From an uncultured Lachnospiraceae bacterium (GTDB lineage: Bacteria; Bacillota; Clostridia; Lachnospirales; Lachnospiraceae): a stretch of 50,910 bases of DNA. Made by a program: the position numbers and the translations under genes. Where the stretch lies: assembly GCA_947630025.1 (NCBI GenBank), contig CANRFZ010000019.1, positions 1 to 50,910 on the forward strand. Reading direction: 5' to 3'. This document shows, in pieces, positions 1 to 7,946 of this stretch. Numbering within the stretch: the first letter of the stretch is position 1; the number at the start of each line of letters is the position of its first letter. The notes under the pieces were generated by a model, which was not told the origin of the DNA, made no database searches, and worked only from the letters and a program-made list of their open reading frames with translations.

Positions 1-62
1 CTTGCGCTACGAGAATTGCTTCGCAATTCTCCCGAAATGATTTATGCTATTGGCATCAGAGA
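1..62 (-). repeat. Dispersed palindromic repeat, family 2, copy 1
   Basis: Read on the minus strand this begins with CTCTGATGCCA, continues through CATTTCGGGAGAAT, and ends in a hairpin (AGAATTGC / GCAATTCT) followed by CGTAGCGCA. The same order of elements occurs at 10633-10712 and 24518-24572 on the plus strand. The copy is cut by or begins at the window edge, so its true end is not known. Function unknown; it looks like a small intergenic mobile-type palindromic repeat. Confidence 0.75.
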
Positions 63-112
63 TATAGTACCATATGCTCGGCATGATTGCAACAGAATTT
101 TTCCAGAAATTT

Positions 113-171
113 AAACGATATTTCGTTTATTTGGGCAAGGGATTGCTTTTGCAAAACAAGGGCAGTATAAT
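113..171 (+). promoter_or_regulatory. Promoter and palindrome upstream of the DUF6062 gene
   Basis: TTGCTT (143-148), a 17-bp spacer and TATAAT (166-171) form a good sigma-A type promoter pointing at the gene that starts at 378. Just upstream, 113-128 is a palindrome (AAACGA-TATT-TCGTTT). A related AAACGATAG...CGTT sequence lies just after the -10 box near 183-197, so two similar half-palindromes bracket the promoter and could be regulator sites. The operator role is inference. Confidence 0.6.
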
Positions 172-241
172 GGAGTTTAAGTAAACGATAGTACCGTTAG
201 CGCACAGTTAATGAGTAAGATTTCTATTAGATAAGGACGTA

Positions 242-377
242 GTGTGAAAAATCACACTGATGTGCTGATTTTTCACACGGGAATTTGTGCCGGAGCGTCA
301 CAAATTCCCCTGATGGCAGACGCGAATTTGAGATTCGCGTCGCCTCGTCGCGAGAACGCTCCGAAATGGGGATTCCT
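242..377 (+). repeat. Mosaic hairpin repeat, family 1, copy A (5' leader)
   Basis: Three consecutive perfect stem-loops: 242-254 with 266-278 (13 bp), 279-289 with 299-309 (11 bp), and 319-327 with 333-341 (9 bp). They are followed by CGTCGCGAGAACGCTCCG and a G-rich tail GGGGATTCCT that directly precedes the ATG at 378. Parts of the same element recur at 6386-6445 (plus) and 20517-20610 (minus). The tail supplies the only ribosome-binding sequence for the next gene. No terminator T-run follows the stems. Confidence 0.75.
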
Positions 378-1136
378 ATGAAAGAACAATTATACACCAT
401 CCCACTGAATGATGCGGTGAATGCCGGCGACGAATGCCCCTTCTGCTTTATCGAGCGGAACGTGGAGCAGGATCTTCTCGACTTCGTGCTGGGCTCCGGC
501 TCCTCGTATATGGAGAGCGACATCCGCGAACAGACCGACCGGGCCGGCTTCTGCCGCAGCCACTTCAAAAAGATGTTCGACTACGGCAACACGCTGGGCA
601 ACGCTTGGATTCTGAAGACGCACTACCGCCAGATGATCCGTGAGATGCAGAGCCGGTTTCAGGACTATAAACCCGGCAAGACGTCGTTAAAGGACAGGCT
701 GAAAAAGTCCTCCGGACGGCAGAATCCGATCGGCGTCTGGGCGCTGGAAAAGGAGAAATCCTGCTACATCTGCAGCCAGTACGCTGACACTTACGAGCGC
801 TATCTGGACACCTTTTTTGTCCTGTATAAAAAGGACGAGGCGTTCCGCGACAAGATCAGAAACGGCAAGGGCTTCTGCCTGCCCCACTTCGGCGACCTGT
901 GCGAAGCGGCGCAGGCCCGTCTCGGCGACAAGGAGCTGGCGGCATTTTTTGACATGATGTTCCCGCTGATGGAAAAGAACATGGAGCGGCTCTCCGAGGA
1001 CGTCTCCTGGATGGTGGAAAAATTCGATTACCGCAACAAGGACGCGGACTGGAAGACTTCCAAGGACGCGATCCAGCGGGGAATGCAGAAATTAAAAGGC
1101 GGGTATCCCGCAGATCCGCCCTATCAGAAAAGCTGA
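378..1136 (+). CDS. DUF6062-type protein with two CxxC/CxxH zinc-binding-like motifs
   Basis: A 252-residue protein that I place in the DUF6062 family, common in clostridia and of unknown function. It has two matching halves. Each carries a CxxC pair followed by a CxxH pair: CPFC then FCRSH in the first, CYIC then FCLPH in the second. This pattern suggests two bound metal ions, probably zinc, but no enzyme motif is visible. There is no signal peptide or membrane segment. The frame is open further upstream to 285, but that part lies inside a palindromic repeat; the ATG at 378 follows a G-rich sequence at suitable spacing, so it is preferred. The gene ends 15 bp from the converging aldo/keto reductase gene. 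The family name is from recognition of the N-terminal pattern, not a search. Confidence 0.75.
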   Translation: MKEQLYTIPLNDAVNAGDECPFCFIERNVEQDLLDFVLGSGSSYMESDIREQTDRAGFCRSHFKKMFDYGNTLGNAWILKTHYRQMIREMQSRFQDYKPGKTSLKDRLKKSSGRQNPIGVWALEKEKSCYICSQYADTYERYLDTFFVLYKKDEAFRDKIRNGKGFCLPHFGDLCEAAQARLGDKELAAFFDMMFPLMEKNMERLSEDVSWMVEKFDYRNKDADWKTSKDAIQRGMQKLKGGYPADPPYQKS

Positions 1137-1151
1137 CCTAGAAACATTCTC

Positions 1152-2303
1152 CTAGCAGCCGAACAGTTCCGCCGTCTTCTTCATTCTCTCGGCCACGGGC
1201 ACACCGAACGGGCAGCGCGCTTCGCAGGCGCCGCAGGCGATACACTCGGAAGCCTTGTGCGCCAGCAGTTCGTAGTGCGACCGGATCGTGGCGGGTACGG
1301 AGGGCTGCATCGCGGCCAAGTCATAGTACTTGTTGATCATCGCGATGTCCAGCTTCGCCGCGCAGGGCTTACAGTGGCCGCAGTAAGTACACTCTCCCCG
1401 GTAGGAATGGAACGGCGCGTTGGCCAGCACCGACGCATAATCTTTCTCCTCCTCCGAGGCGTCCTCATAGTGCAGCGCCTGATCGATCTGCTCCTTCGTG
1501 TCATATCCGCACAGAATCGACGATACGCCGGGCCTTGTCAGCGCATAGTGGATGCACTGCACCGGCGACAGTCTCACGCCGAACGGCGACCGCTTTTCGT
1601 CAAAAAGCCTGCCTCCGGCAAATCCTTTCATAACGGTGATCCCGACATCTTTTTCCTCGCACAACCGGTACAGTTCGGCTCTGGCGGCGTCGATGCCCGC
1701 CAGCTTTCCGTCGTACTGGTATCCCTCCGAAAGCAGCTCGTCCAGATCTTCATTGGCCGGCAGCATATCGAACGCAGGATTGACGCTGAACAGAAGCATT
1801 TCGATCCGTCCCGACCGCACGGCTGCCTGCGCCGTCTCCGGGTTGTGGGAGCTCATACCGATGTGCCGGATCGCGCCTTTGTCCTTCAGTTCCTCCACAT
1901 AGTCCATATAGGCGGAATCCTGCAGCCGCTCCCAATCTTCCATGGTGTCCACATAGTGGATCATGCCCAGATCGATATAGTCTGTCCGAAGCCTTGCAAG
2001 CAGATCCTCAAACGCCGGCTTCACATAGTTCAAATCTCTGGAGCGCACGTACTGCCCGTCCTGCCATGTAGAGCCCAGATGCCCCTGCACATACCAGTTT
2101 TCCCGGTTTCCCTGCATGGCCCTGCCGATGATGTCCCATGATTTCGGATCGGGCATCCAGCAGTCGATGATATTGATGCCCTTGCTTCCCGCGTACCGCA
2201 TCAGCTCCACGGCCTCGTCCTCGGAATGGCGCTCCAGCCACTCCCCGCCGAATCCGATTTCGCTCACCATGAGGCTGGTTTTTCCCAGCATTCGTTTCTT
2301 CAT
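1152..2303 (-). CDS. Aldo/keto reductase with C-terminal 4Fe-4S ferredoxin-like domain
   Basis: A 383-residue predicted oxidoreductase. The N-terminal part is an aldo/keto reductase barrel (LGKTSLMVSEIGFGG opening, DYIDLGMIHYVD on the barrel, LCEEKDVGITVMKGFAGG later). The C-terminal part carries cysteines typical of iron-sulfur binding: CTYCGHC, then CIACGACEARCPFG near the end, the CxxCxxCxxxCP pattern of a 4Fe-4S cluster. This architecture is common in anaerobes; substrates are mostly unknown. The ATG at 2303 has AAGGAG six bases upstream; a longer frame from 2324 would overlap the kinase stop and lacks a site. It lies 13 bp after the hybrid kinase gene on the same strand, so the two are very likely one transcript. 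Confidence 0.85.
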   Translation of the reverse strand: MKKRMLGKTSLMVSEIGFGGEWLERHSEDEAVELMRYAGSKGINIIDCWMPDPKSWDIIGRAMQGNRENWYVQGHLGSTWQDGQYVRSRDLNYVKPAFEDLLARLRTDYIDLGMIHYVDTMEDWERLQDSAYMDYVEELKDKGAIRHIGMSSHNPETAQAAVRSGRIEMLLFSVNPAFDMLPANEDLDELLSEGYQYDGKLAGIDAARAELYRLCEEKDVGITVMKGFAGGRLFDEKRSPFGVRLSPVQCIHYALTRPGVSSILCGYDTKEQIDQALHYEDASEEEKDYASVLANAPFHSYRGECTYCGHCKPCAAKLDIAMINKYYDLAAMQPSVPATIRSHYELLAHKASECIACGACEARCPFGVPVAERMKKTAELFGC

Positions 2304-2316
2304 ACTAATCTCCTTA

Positions 2317-4908
2317 TCATCCAATTTCCAAAATCTCCTCCAGCACCGTCATCAACTGGTCCACGTCGATGGGCTTCGCGACGTGTGCGTTCATGCCGCT
2401 CTCCAGCGCTTTTTTCCGGTCCTCGTCGAAGGCGTTCGCAGTCATGGCCACGATCGGGATGCCTGCCCGCGCGGGATCTGCCATCGCCCGGATCGCTCTC
2501 GTGGCGTCGTAACCGTTCATCTTAGGCATCTGAATATCCATCAGGACGAGCGCATAATACCCCGGCTCCGCGTTCTTCACTTTCTCCACGGCCACCGTGC
2601 CGTCCTCCGCCGTATCGACGACGAAGCCCTTCTCGGTGAGCAGCTCTACGGCGATCTCCCGGTTCAGCTCGTTGTCCTCCGTGAGCAAAAGCCGCGTGCC
2701 TTTCAGACGTTGTGCGAGATCGCGCTTCTCCTGCGCCCGATCCGTCATCTCCTGCGCGCGCAGGGAATCGTTTCCGGCGGCGATCAGGACATCCCGCAGA
2801 TCCGAGAGGAAGATCGGCTTGTTGCAGAAGGCGGTGACGCCCGCCGCCCTCGCCTCCTCCTCGAAAGGCGACCAGTCATAGGCGGTGACAACGATAATCG
2901 GCGTACTGTCTCCCACGATGCCGCGGATCTGCCGCACCACTTCCAGCCCGTTTAAGTCGGGCAGAAACCAGTCCACGATATAGGCATAGTATTCGTCGCC
3001 CAGCTCATACGCCTGCCGCGCGTGCAGAACGGCCTCCTTGCCGTGCAGCACCCACTCGGGACGCATCCCGATCTGCATGAGCATCTTGGTGATACTGTCG
3101 CAGGTCGTGTAGCTATCGTCCACCACCAGCGCGCGCATTCCTTGCAGCGCCGCCACGCTGCCCTCTTTCTTCGGCTCCGTCTGCAGGCGGAAATCGAGGT
3201 TGATGATAAATTCCGTCCCTTTGCCCGGCTCCGAGTGCAGCTCGATCGTGCCGCCCATGGCGTCGATGATATTCTTGGCGATCGCCATCCCCAGGCCCGT
3301 TCCCTGAATGCCGCTGGCGGTCGTATTCCGCTCCCGCTCAAAGGGCTCGAAAATATGTCTGGTAAATTCCTCACTCATGCCGATGCCCGTGTCCTTGACT
3401 CGTATCTCATAGGAGCCGTAGCCTTTGGGCGCGCGGGATTTCTGCCGGATCGTCAGCGCCACCGTTCCGCCGGGCGGCGTGAACTTGATCGCATTGGAGA
3501 GCAGATTTAAGAGCACCTGATTGACGTGCAGTTTATCGCAGTAAATATCCTCGTCGATGACGTCCACCGCGTCCATGTAGAAGTCAAGCTGCTTGGCGTG
3601 CATCTGCGTCTGGATGATATCGCGCATATCCCGGAAAATATCGGAGAGCGAGCACTCCTTTTCCTCGATATTCAGCTTGCCAGACTCGATGCGGCTCATG
3701 TCCAGAATGTCGTTGATCAGCGAGAGCATATGGTTGCTGGAGGCAAGGATTTTTTTCAGATACTCCTGCACCTTTTCGCGGTTGTCCAGATTGGTCTGTG
3801 CCAGCGTCGTAAAACCGATGATGGCGTTCATCGGCGTGCGGATGTCGTGGGACATATTGGAGAGGAAGGCGCTCTTGGCGCGGTCGGCGGCCTCGGCCTT
3901 CTGCAGTTTCTCCGTCAGCACCGCCTGATCCACCGCCTGCCGCATCGTCTCCTTGGCGCTGCGGCTGACTGTGCCATAGTAGAGCACGATGACCACCGCC
4001 AGCAGGACGCCCAGTACGAGGCAGATCCGCTGCACCGCAAAGACACTGGCGAAAGCTTCCCTTTCCGGCACGGACACGGCGATCTCCCATGCGTTGATGC
4101 CCGCAGGCGCATAGTACATATACTCCCAGCCGTCCGTGTTCGGCGTGCGGAAGACCACATACCCTGTGCCCTGATTCATCATGTCCGCCGTGTACGCATC
4201 CCACGTCTGGTCGCCCTTCGTCTTCCTCGGCGACACGGCTGCGGAATAGTCCCTGATATTGCCCAGATGATCGTGCCATGTATCCAGTATAAACTGCCCG
4301 CTGCGCGTGTCGATGATGTAAGCGCTGGCGCTGGCATTGTAGATATTGTCGATATTCAGGCTATCCGGCAGACTGTCCAGATCCGTCACGCCGTAGAGCA
4401 CGGCCGCCGTCCTGCCGTCCTGCATGATCGGCACAAAATGTCTGAGGATATCCCTGCCGTCCACCGTGGAAACGCGGTCAGAGATATGTTCGCCCAGAGC
4501 GGCTTCCTCCGTAAAAGAGAGATTTTCGCTGGCCGCATCGATGACGCTGCCGTCCGGCAGGAGCACCTGATCGTCCGCCAAAAGCACCCGCACCTTCATC
4601 GTCTCCAGCAGCGGCTCATTGGCCATCATCACACTAAGCGTTGCCTCCCGATCGAAATTGTCCGCCCGGGAGATCGTGTCCGCCATGGCGTTGAGCAGGC
4701 GGCTGTCCCGCATCAGCTTCGAGGTCACTTCCTCGATAACGGTGTTGACGCCCTCCTCCATGCGGCCCAGCGACCGCTCCCGGATGGAAGCCGTGATCCT
4801 GAAATAGGCGATGAGTAAGAGCCCTACAATGATGGCGATGACAATACCTGTCGCCCGCAGGCTCTTGTTTTTCCGCAGCGCTTTCCTCTGTCTTCTGCTT
4901 TCCTCCAT
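2317..4908 (-). CDS. Hybrid sensor histidine kinase with two receiver domains
   Basis: An 863-residue membrane sensor kinase. A first membrane segment (about residues 19-38) and a second (near 290-310, RICLVLGVLLAVVIVLYYG) flank a large extracellular sensing domain of the Cache type. Then come the HisKA domain with phospho-acceptor His354 in SHDIRTPMN, an HATPase domain (NLLSNAIKF N-box; DTGIGM and GTGLGMAI G-boxes), and two receiver domains with likely acceptor Asp646 (VDWFLPDLNG) and Asp791 (LMDIQMPKMNG). There is no Hpt or DNA-binding output domain, so signal output must involve a protein encoded elsewhere. Start at 4908 has GGGAGAGG upstream; the 28-residue longer frame lacks one. A strong promoter lies at 4963-4992. 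The aldo/keto reductase gene follows at 13 bp. Confidence 0.92.
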   Translation of the reverse strand: MEESRRQRKALRKNKSLRATGIVIAIIVGLLLIAYFRITASIRERSLGRMEEGVNTVIEEVTSKLMRDSRLLNAMADTISRADNFDREATLSVMMANEPLLETMKVRVLLADDQVLLPDGSVIDAASENLSFTEEAALGEHISDRVSTVDGRDILRHFVPIMQDGRTAAVLYGVTDLDSLPDSLNIDNIYNASASAYIIDTRSGQFILDTWHDHLGNIRDYSAAVSPRKTKGDQTWDAYTADMMNQGTGYVVFRTPNTDGWEYMYYAPAGINAWEIAVSVPEREAFASVFAVQRICLVLGVLLAVVIVLYYGTVSRSAKETMRQAVDQAVLTEKLQKAEAADRAKSAFLSNMSHDIRTPMNAIIGFTTLAQTNLDNREKVQEYLKKILASSNHMLSLINDILDMSRIESGKLNIEEKECSLSDIFRDMRDIIQTQMHAKQLDFYMDAVDVIDEDIYCDKLHVNQVLLNLLSNAIKFTPPGGTVALTIRQKSRAPKGYGSYEIRVKDTGIGMSEEFTRHIFEPFERERNTTASGIQGTGLGMAIAKNIIDAMGGTIELHSEPGKGTEFIINLDFRLQTEPKKEGSVAALQGMRALVVDDSYTTCDSITKMLMQIGMRPEWVLHGKEAVLHARQAYELGDEYYAYIVDWFLPDLNGLEVVRQIRGIVGDSTPIIVVTAYDWSPFEEEARAAGVTAFCNKPIFLSDLRDVLIAAGNDSLRAQEMTDRAQEKRDLAQRLKGTRLLLTEDNELNREIAVELLTEKGFVVDTAEDGTVAVEKVKNAEPGYYALVLMDIQMPKMNGYDATRAIRAMADPARAGIPIVAMTANAFDEDRKKALESGMNAHVAKPIDVDQLMTVLEEILEIG

Positions 4909-4962
4909 ATGCCTCTCCCTTTCCAAACCACTCCCCGGCGGGAACGCGGTGCCTGCAGAATT

Positions 4963-4992
4963 ATTATATAAGATTCCCCTGTCTATTGTCAA
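4963..4992 (-). promoter_or_regulatory. Promoter of the hybrid kinase gene
   Basis: On the minus strand TTGACA (4992-4987), an 18-bp spacer and TATAAT (4968-4963) match the vegetative consensus exactly in both boxes. It lies about 55 bp before the kinase start codon. Confidence 0.8.
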
Positions 4993-5007
4993 TTTGCGAA
5001 CGGAGCC

Positions 5008-5042
5008 TAAAAAAAGAGCTGGCCGCCGCCAACTCTTTGTTT
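5008..5042 (-). terminator. Rho-independent terminator of the small acidic protein gene
   Basis: On the minus strand AAAGAGTTGGC and GCCAGCTCTTT form an 11-bp stem with one G-T pair and a four-base loop, followed by a run of T. It sits about 60 bp after the stop of the gene ending at 5102. Confidence 0.8.
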
Positions 5043-5101
5043 TTACTTCTTTCTTTTTTTACTTCTTTACTTCTTTCCTGCCTGCTGCTTTTCCCGTCTG
5101 C

Positions 5102-5470
5102 TTACTTCTCTGCGCCGTCCTCGTCGTCAAAGAATTCTTCCACCTTTACTTTGGCTTTATCGGCTTCCTCTTTGACTTTACCGGCAGTCTCCTCCGCCGC
5201 GCCCACGATCTTGTCTGCGGTGTCGGCCTTGGCAGCGTCGATGCCCTCTTTGAACTCCTCCGCCTTGTCCAGATTCAGGTCCACATAATTGCGGCTGGCG
5301 TCCTTCGCCGTATCCTCCTCCAGATCGTCGTCAAAATTGTCAAAATCGTCATCGTCGTCGAAATTTTCATCCGCAAAACCGTCTTTCTTCTGCAGATAAT
5401 AGTACGCGCCTGCCGCAACAGCGCCGAGCGCCGCCGTCACCATTAAAAACTTACCGAATTTCTTTGCCAT
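5102..5470 (-). CDS. Small acidic membrane-anchored protein
   Basis: A 122-residue protein of unknown function. The N-terminus (MAKKFGKFLMVTAALGAVAAGAYYYLQKKD) is one short hydrophobic segment with positive charges before it, so the rest probably faces the cell exterior or stays tethered at the membrane. The remainder is highly charged, with an Asp-rich stretch (ENFDDDDDFDNFDDD), then a helical Lys/Glu/Ala part ending in EFFDDEDGAEK. This resembles the loosely defined YtxH-like small stress proteins, but no specific family is claimed. The ATG at 5470 has AAAGGAG upstream; the longer frame to 5635 runs through AT-rich intergenic DNA. It is divergent from the TetR gene and ends before its own terminator. 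Confidence 0.75.
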   Translation of the reverse strand: MAKKFGKFLMVTAALGAVAAGAYYYLQKKDGFADENFDDDDDFDNFDDDLEEDTAKDASRNYVDLNLDKAEEFKEGIDAAKADTADKIVGAAEETAGKVKEEADKAKVKVEEFFDDEDGAEK

Positions 5471-5634
5471 AAGGGTTCTCCTTTCACCGACATCATGTAA
5501 TATATATAGTAATACTATTTTACCAAATTGAAAAGGGAATATGAGCAAAAAAATATGATTTTTTTCGCATCCGCCGCGCGGCATACAATATCTTGTGTCT
5601 GAAAAATTTTTTAAAACAAGTTTTTTGTCAAACA

Positions 5635-5686
5635 TTGAATCGTCATGTTATTTATGATATATTATATTTCGACTCATAAAGTCAAT
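5635..5686 (+). promoter_or_regulatory. tetR promoter with overlapping candidate operator
   Basis: TTGAAT (5635-5640), a 17-bp spacer and TATATT (5658-5663) form a promoter toward the TetR-type gene. Immediately downstream, GACT-CATAA-AGTC (5671-5683) is an imperfect palindrome placed where a repressor would block transcription. Autoregulation is inferred from position only. Confidence 0.55.
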
Positions 5687-5742
5687 GAAAACGGATTTTC
5701 CGTACAAAATACAGGGTGCAGACCGCACGGATAAGGATTGGT

Positions 5743-6348
5743 ATGAACGAGAAATTTTTTGATCTGAAAAAAGAAAAACAGGACCGCATGATCAACGCCG
5801 CGCTGAAGGTATTCGCCTTAAACGGCTACAAACACGCCAGCACGGACGACATCGTGGCGGAGGCAGGGATCAGCAAGGGGCTTCTGTTCCACTATTTCGG
5901 GAGCAAATCGGGGCTCTACACGTTCCTGCACGACTATAGCGTGCGCTTTATGAAACTGGAATTGACCACGGGAGTCTCCTCCTCCGAAGACGACTATTTC
6001 GAGATCCGCAAGCAGATGGAAGCCGCCAAAATGCAGGTTTTGAAAAACTATCCCTATATGCAGCGCTTTCTCGACCGCTGCGCGGCGGAAACCGCGGAGG
6101 AAGCGGTAAACGCCATCCGCGCGGAGCGGCGCGCCATACAGGATGTGTACGCCGTGCTGAAAAATCAGGCCGACCGTTCGCGGTTTATAGACAACGTATC
6201 CTATGAAAAGCTGGACGCGATGCTGGACTATACGCTGACGGGGCTTCTCGGCGCCCACTGCGCGGGCGATTCGTTCCAGCCGGAAAGTCTCTACGAGGAA
6301 ACCGTATCCTATCTGGACATGATGAAAGAAATTTCCTATAAAAAATAG
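5743..6348 (+). CDS. TetR/AcrR-family transcriptional regulator
   Basis: A 201-residue regulator. The N-terminal helix-turn-helix is clear: INAALKVFALNGYKHAS, then TDDIVAEAGISKGLLFHYFGSKSGLYTFL, the standard TetR pattern. The C-terminal two thirds form the variable ligand-binding part, so the ligand cannot be read. The ATG at 5743 follows AAGGA at six bases; the frame is open to 5716. The gene is divergent from the small acidic membrane protein and may control it as well as itself, given the palindrome between them. It converges with the MocR-type gene, with a repeat between them. Confidence 0.88.
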   Translation: MNEKFFDLKKEKQDRMINAALKVFALNGYKHASTDDIVAEAGISKGLLFHYFGSKSGLYTFLHDYSVRFMKLELTTGVSSSEDDYFEIRKQMEAAKMQVLKNYPYMQRFLDRCAAETAEEAVNAIRAERRAIQDVYAVLKNQADRSRFIDNVSYEKLDAMLDYTLTGLLGAHCAGDSFQPESLYEETVSYLDMMKEISYKK

Positions 6349-6351
6349 AAA

Positions 6352-6483
6352 TCAACGTCGCATGAAACGTAAAAACAGTATAAGGCGGGCGCGAATTTGA
6401 GACTCGCATCGCCCATCGTGGGAACGCTCCTGAACGGAGATCAAAGTCACATGAAGCGCTGAAAAACAGTATAAGGCAGGCAC
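6352..6483 (+). repeat. Family 1 hairpin repeat copy B, framed by a 40-bp direct repeat
   Basis: The core at 6386-6445 matches copy A of family 1 (GCGAATTTGAGA, then CGC...GGGAACGCTCC and a GGAGA tail). On either side lies a direct repeat of about 40 bp: 6352-6391 and 6440-6483 both contain an ATGAA(A/G)CG segment and AAAAACAGTATAAGGC. The copy ends in GGAGATCAAAGTCACATG, again placing an ATG a few bases after the tail, but here only a four-codon frame follows. It lies between converging genes. Confidence 0.65.
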
Positions 6484-6487
6484 GGTT

Positions 6488-7900
6488 TTACGCCCAGATC
6501 CGCTTCAGGATTTCCACGCCCCGGACGATCTCGTCCGGCGTCAGCGCGCCGTACCCCAAAATCATTCTGGCAGGTTCCTCGGAATCTGCCTTTTCTATTC
6601 TGTAGTCCTGCATCGGATAGACTTTGACGCCCGCGTCCATGGCCGCCTGCGCCAGCGCATCCTCGCTCCTGCCTTTTCGATCCATCAGCACGATATGAAG
6701 CCCGGCGTTGCTCCCGGAGATAAGGAACGCCTGCTCCAGCGGCTTCAGGCCGTTCAGCAGCAGATCGTGTTTCTCCCTGTAGCGCTTGCGCATTTTGTTC
6801 AGATAGCGCTCGAAATAGCCGTCGCGGATAAACTCGTTGAGGATCGTCTGGTCGATTCTGGACACGGTGGAGGAATAAAAGCCGCACCTCTCGCGGTAAC
6901 GCTTCAGCAGCGGATACGGCAGCACCATATAGCTGATGCGGATGGCGGGGGCGATGGCCTTGGAAAAGGTGCCGATGTAGACTACCCTGCCGTCGGCGTC
7001 GGAAGCCTGCAGCGACGGCAGCGGCTTGCCCTTGTAGCGGAACTCGCTGTCGTAATCGTCCTCGATCAGATAGCGCTCCGGCGCCTCCGACGCCCATTTT
7101 AAGAGCTCCATCCGCCTCCCGATCGGCATCGACACGCCCAGTGGGTACTGGTGCGCCGGCATCACGTAGGCCGCCTGTGCGCCGGTTTTGCGCAGGCAGT
7201 CCACCCGCATACCGTTCTCGTCCGCCGGAACGAGCGGCACCGGGTAGGCGAACGAGCGGAAAATCCGGTAGGCGCGCACATAGGTGGGGTTCTCCATCGC
7301 CACGGGGATGTGCCGCCCGAGTATCTTTTCCAGCAGCACTAGCAGATAATCGTTGCCGGCGCCGATGACGATCTGTTCCGGCGTGCAGTTGACGCCTCTG
7401 GAGCCGTGCAGATAACGGCAGATCGTCTCCCGGAGCGAAGCGTCTCCCTGCGGCTCTCCCAGCGAGAACATATGGCTATTGGCGTCCACCAGCGTATTCT
7501 TGGTAATTTTCTTCCATGTCGCATAGGGGAAAAAGCGCATATCAATGGCGTTTGGCGAGAAATCGCAGTATGTGACACTTGTGTCATTTTCATTGACCGA
7601 TTCGGTCACTGTCTCCTGACGGCCTTGTTCCAACGCATATAATTCTTCAAACGCACTGACAAAATACCCTCTGCGGGGCTGCGATTCCACGTACCCCTCC
7701 GCGACTAACTGCCCGTAAGCCATGTCCACGGTGGTGCGGGATACCTGCAGATATTCAGAAAGGAAACGCGCCGACGGAAGTTTTTCATTCCGCAGCAGGT
7801 TTCCCGTCCTGATCTCGTTCCTGATATATTCATAGATTTGTTCATACAGTGTGAGCCCGCTATCCGGGTCCAGTTGTATGTGAATCGGCAATTCTTTCAT
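6488..7900 (-). CDS. MocR/PdxR-type regulator (GntR helix-turn-helix fused to aminotransferase fold)
   Basis: A 470-residue fusion protein. Residues 1-80 are a GntR winged helix (LYEQIYEYIRNEIRTGNLLRNEKLPS, then SRTTVDMAYGQLVAEGYV). The rest is a class I aminotransferase fold with the PLP region YLIEDDYDSEFRYKG and the Schiff-base lysine in TFSKAIAPAIR. Members bind pyridoxal phosphate and act as regulators, often of vitamin B6 or amino-acid genes. No pdx, GABA or ectoine gene is next to it, so the target is unknown. The start has a GGGAG site about 11 bases upstream. The DUF2225 gene lies upstream on the same strand. Confidence 0.9.
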   Translation of the reverse strand: MKELPIHIQLDPDSGLTLYEQIYEYIRNEIRTGNLLRNEKLPSARFLSEYLQVSRTTVDMAYGQLVAEGYVESQPRRGYFVSAFEELYALEQGRQETVTESVNENDTSVTYCDFSPNAIDMRFFPYATWKKITKNTLVDANSHMFSLGEPQGDASLRETICRYLHGSRGVNCTPEQIVIGAGNDYLLVLLEKILGRHIPVAMENPTYVRAYRIFRSFAYPVPLVPADENGMRVDCLRKTGAQAAYVMPAHQYPLGVSMPIGRRMELLKWASEAPERYLIEDDYDSEFRYKGKPLPSLQASDADGRVVYIGTFSKAIAPAIRISYMVLPYPLLKRYRERCGFYSSTVSRIDQTILNEFIRDGYFERYLNKMRKRYREKHDLLLNGLKPLEQAFLISGSNAGLHIVLMDRKGRSEDALAQAAMDAGVKVYPMQDYRIEKADSEEPARMILGYGALTPDEIVRGVEILKRIWA

Positions 7901-7946
7901 CTGACCGGCTTCTCCCTGCTCTCCGGCAGCATTTCCGGGCCGGCTT

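Noticed and set aside
1257..2141. Long plus-strand open frame of 294 codons opposite the aldo/keto reductase
   Set aside because: It is the antisense shadow of a clear gene, rich in Arg/His/Val, with no ribosome site and no recognised motif. Similar long antisense frames opposite glnS, the kinase, cls and the thiolase are rejected for the same reason.
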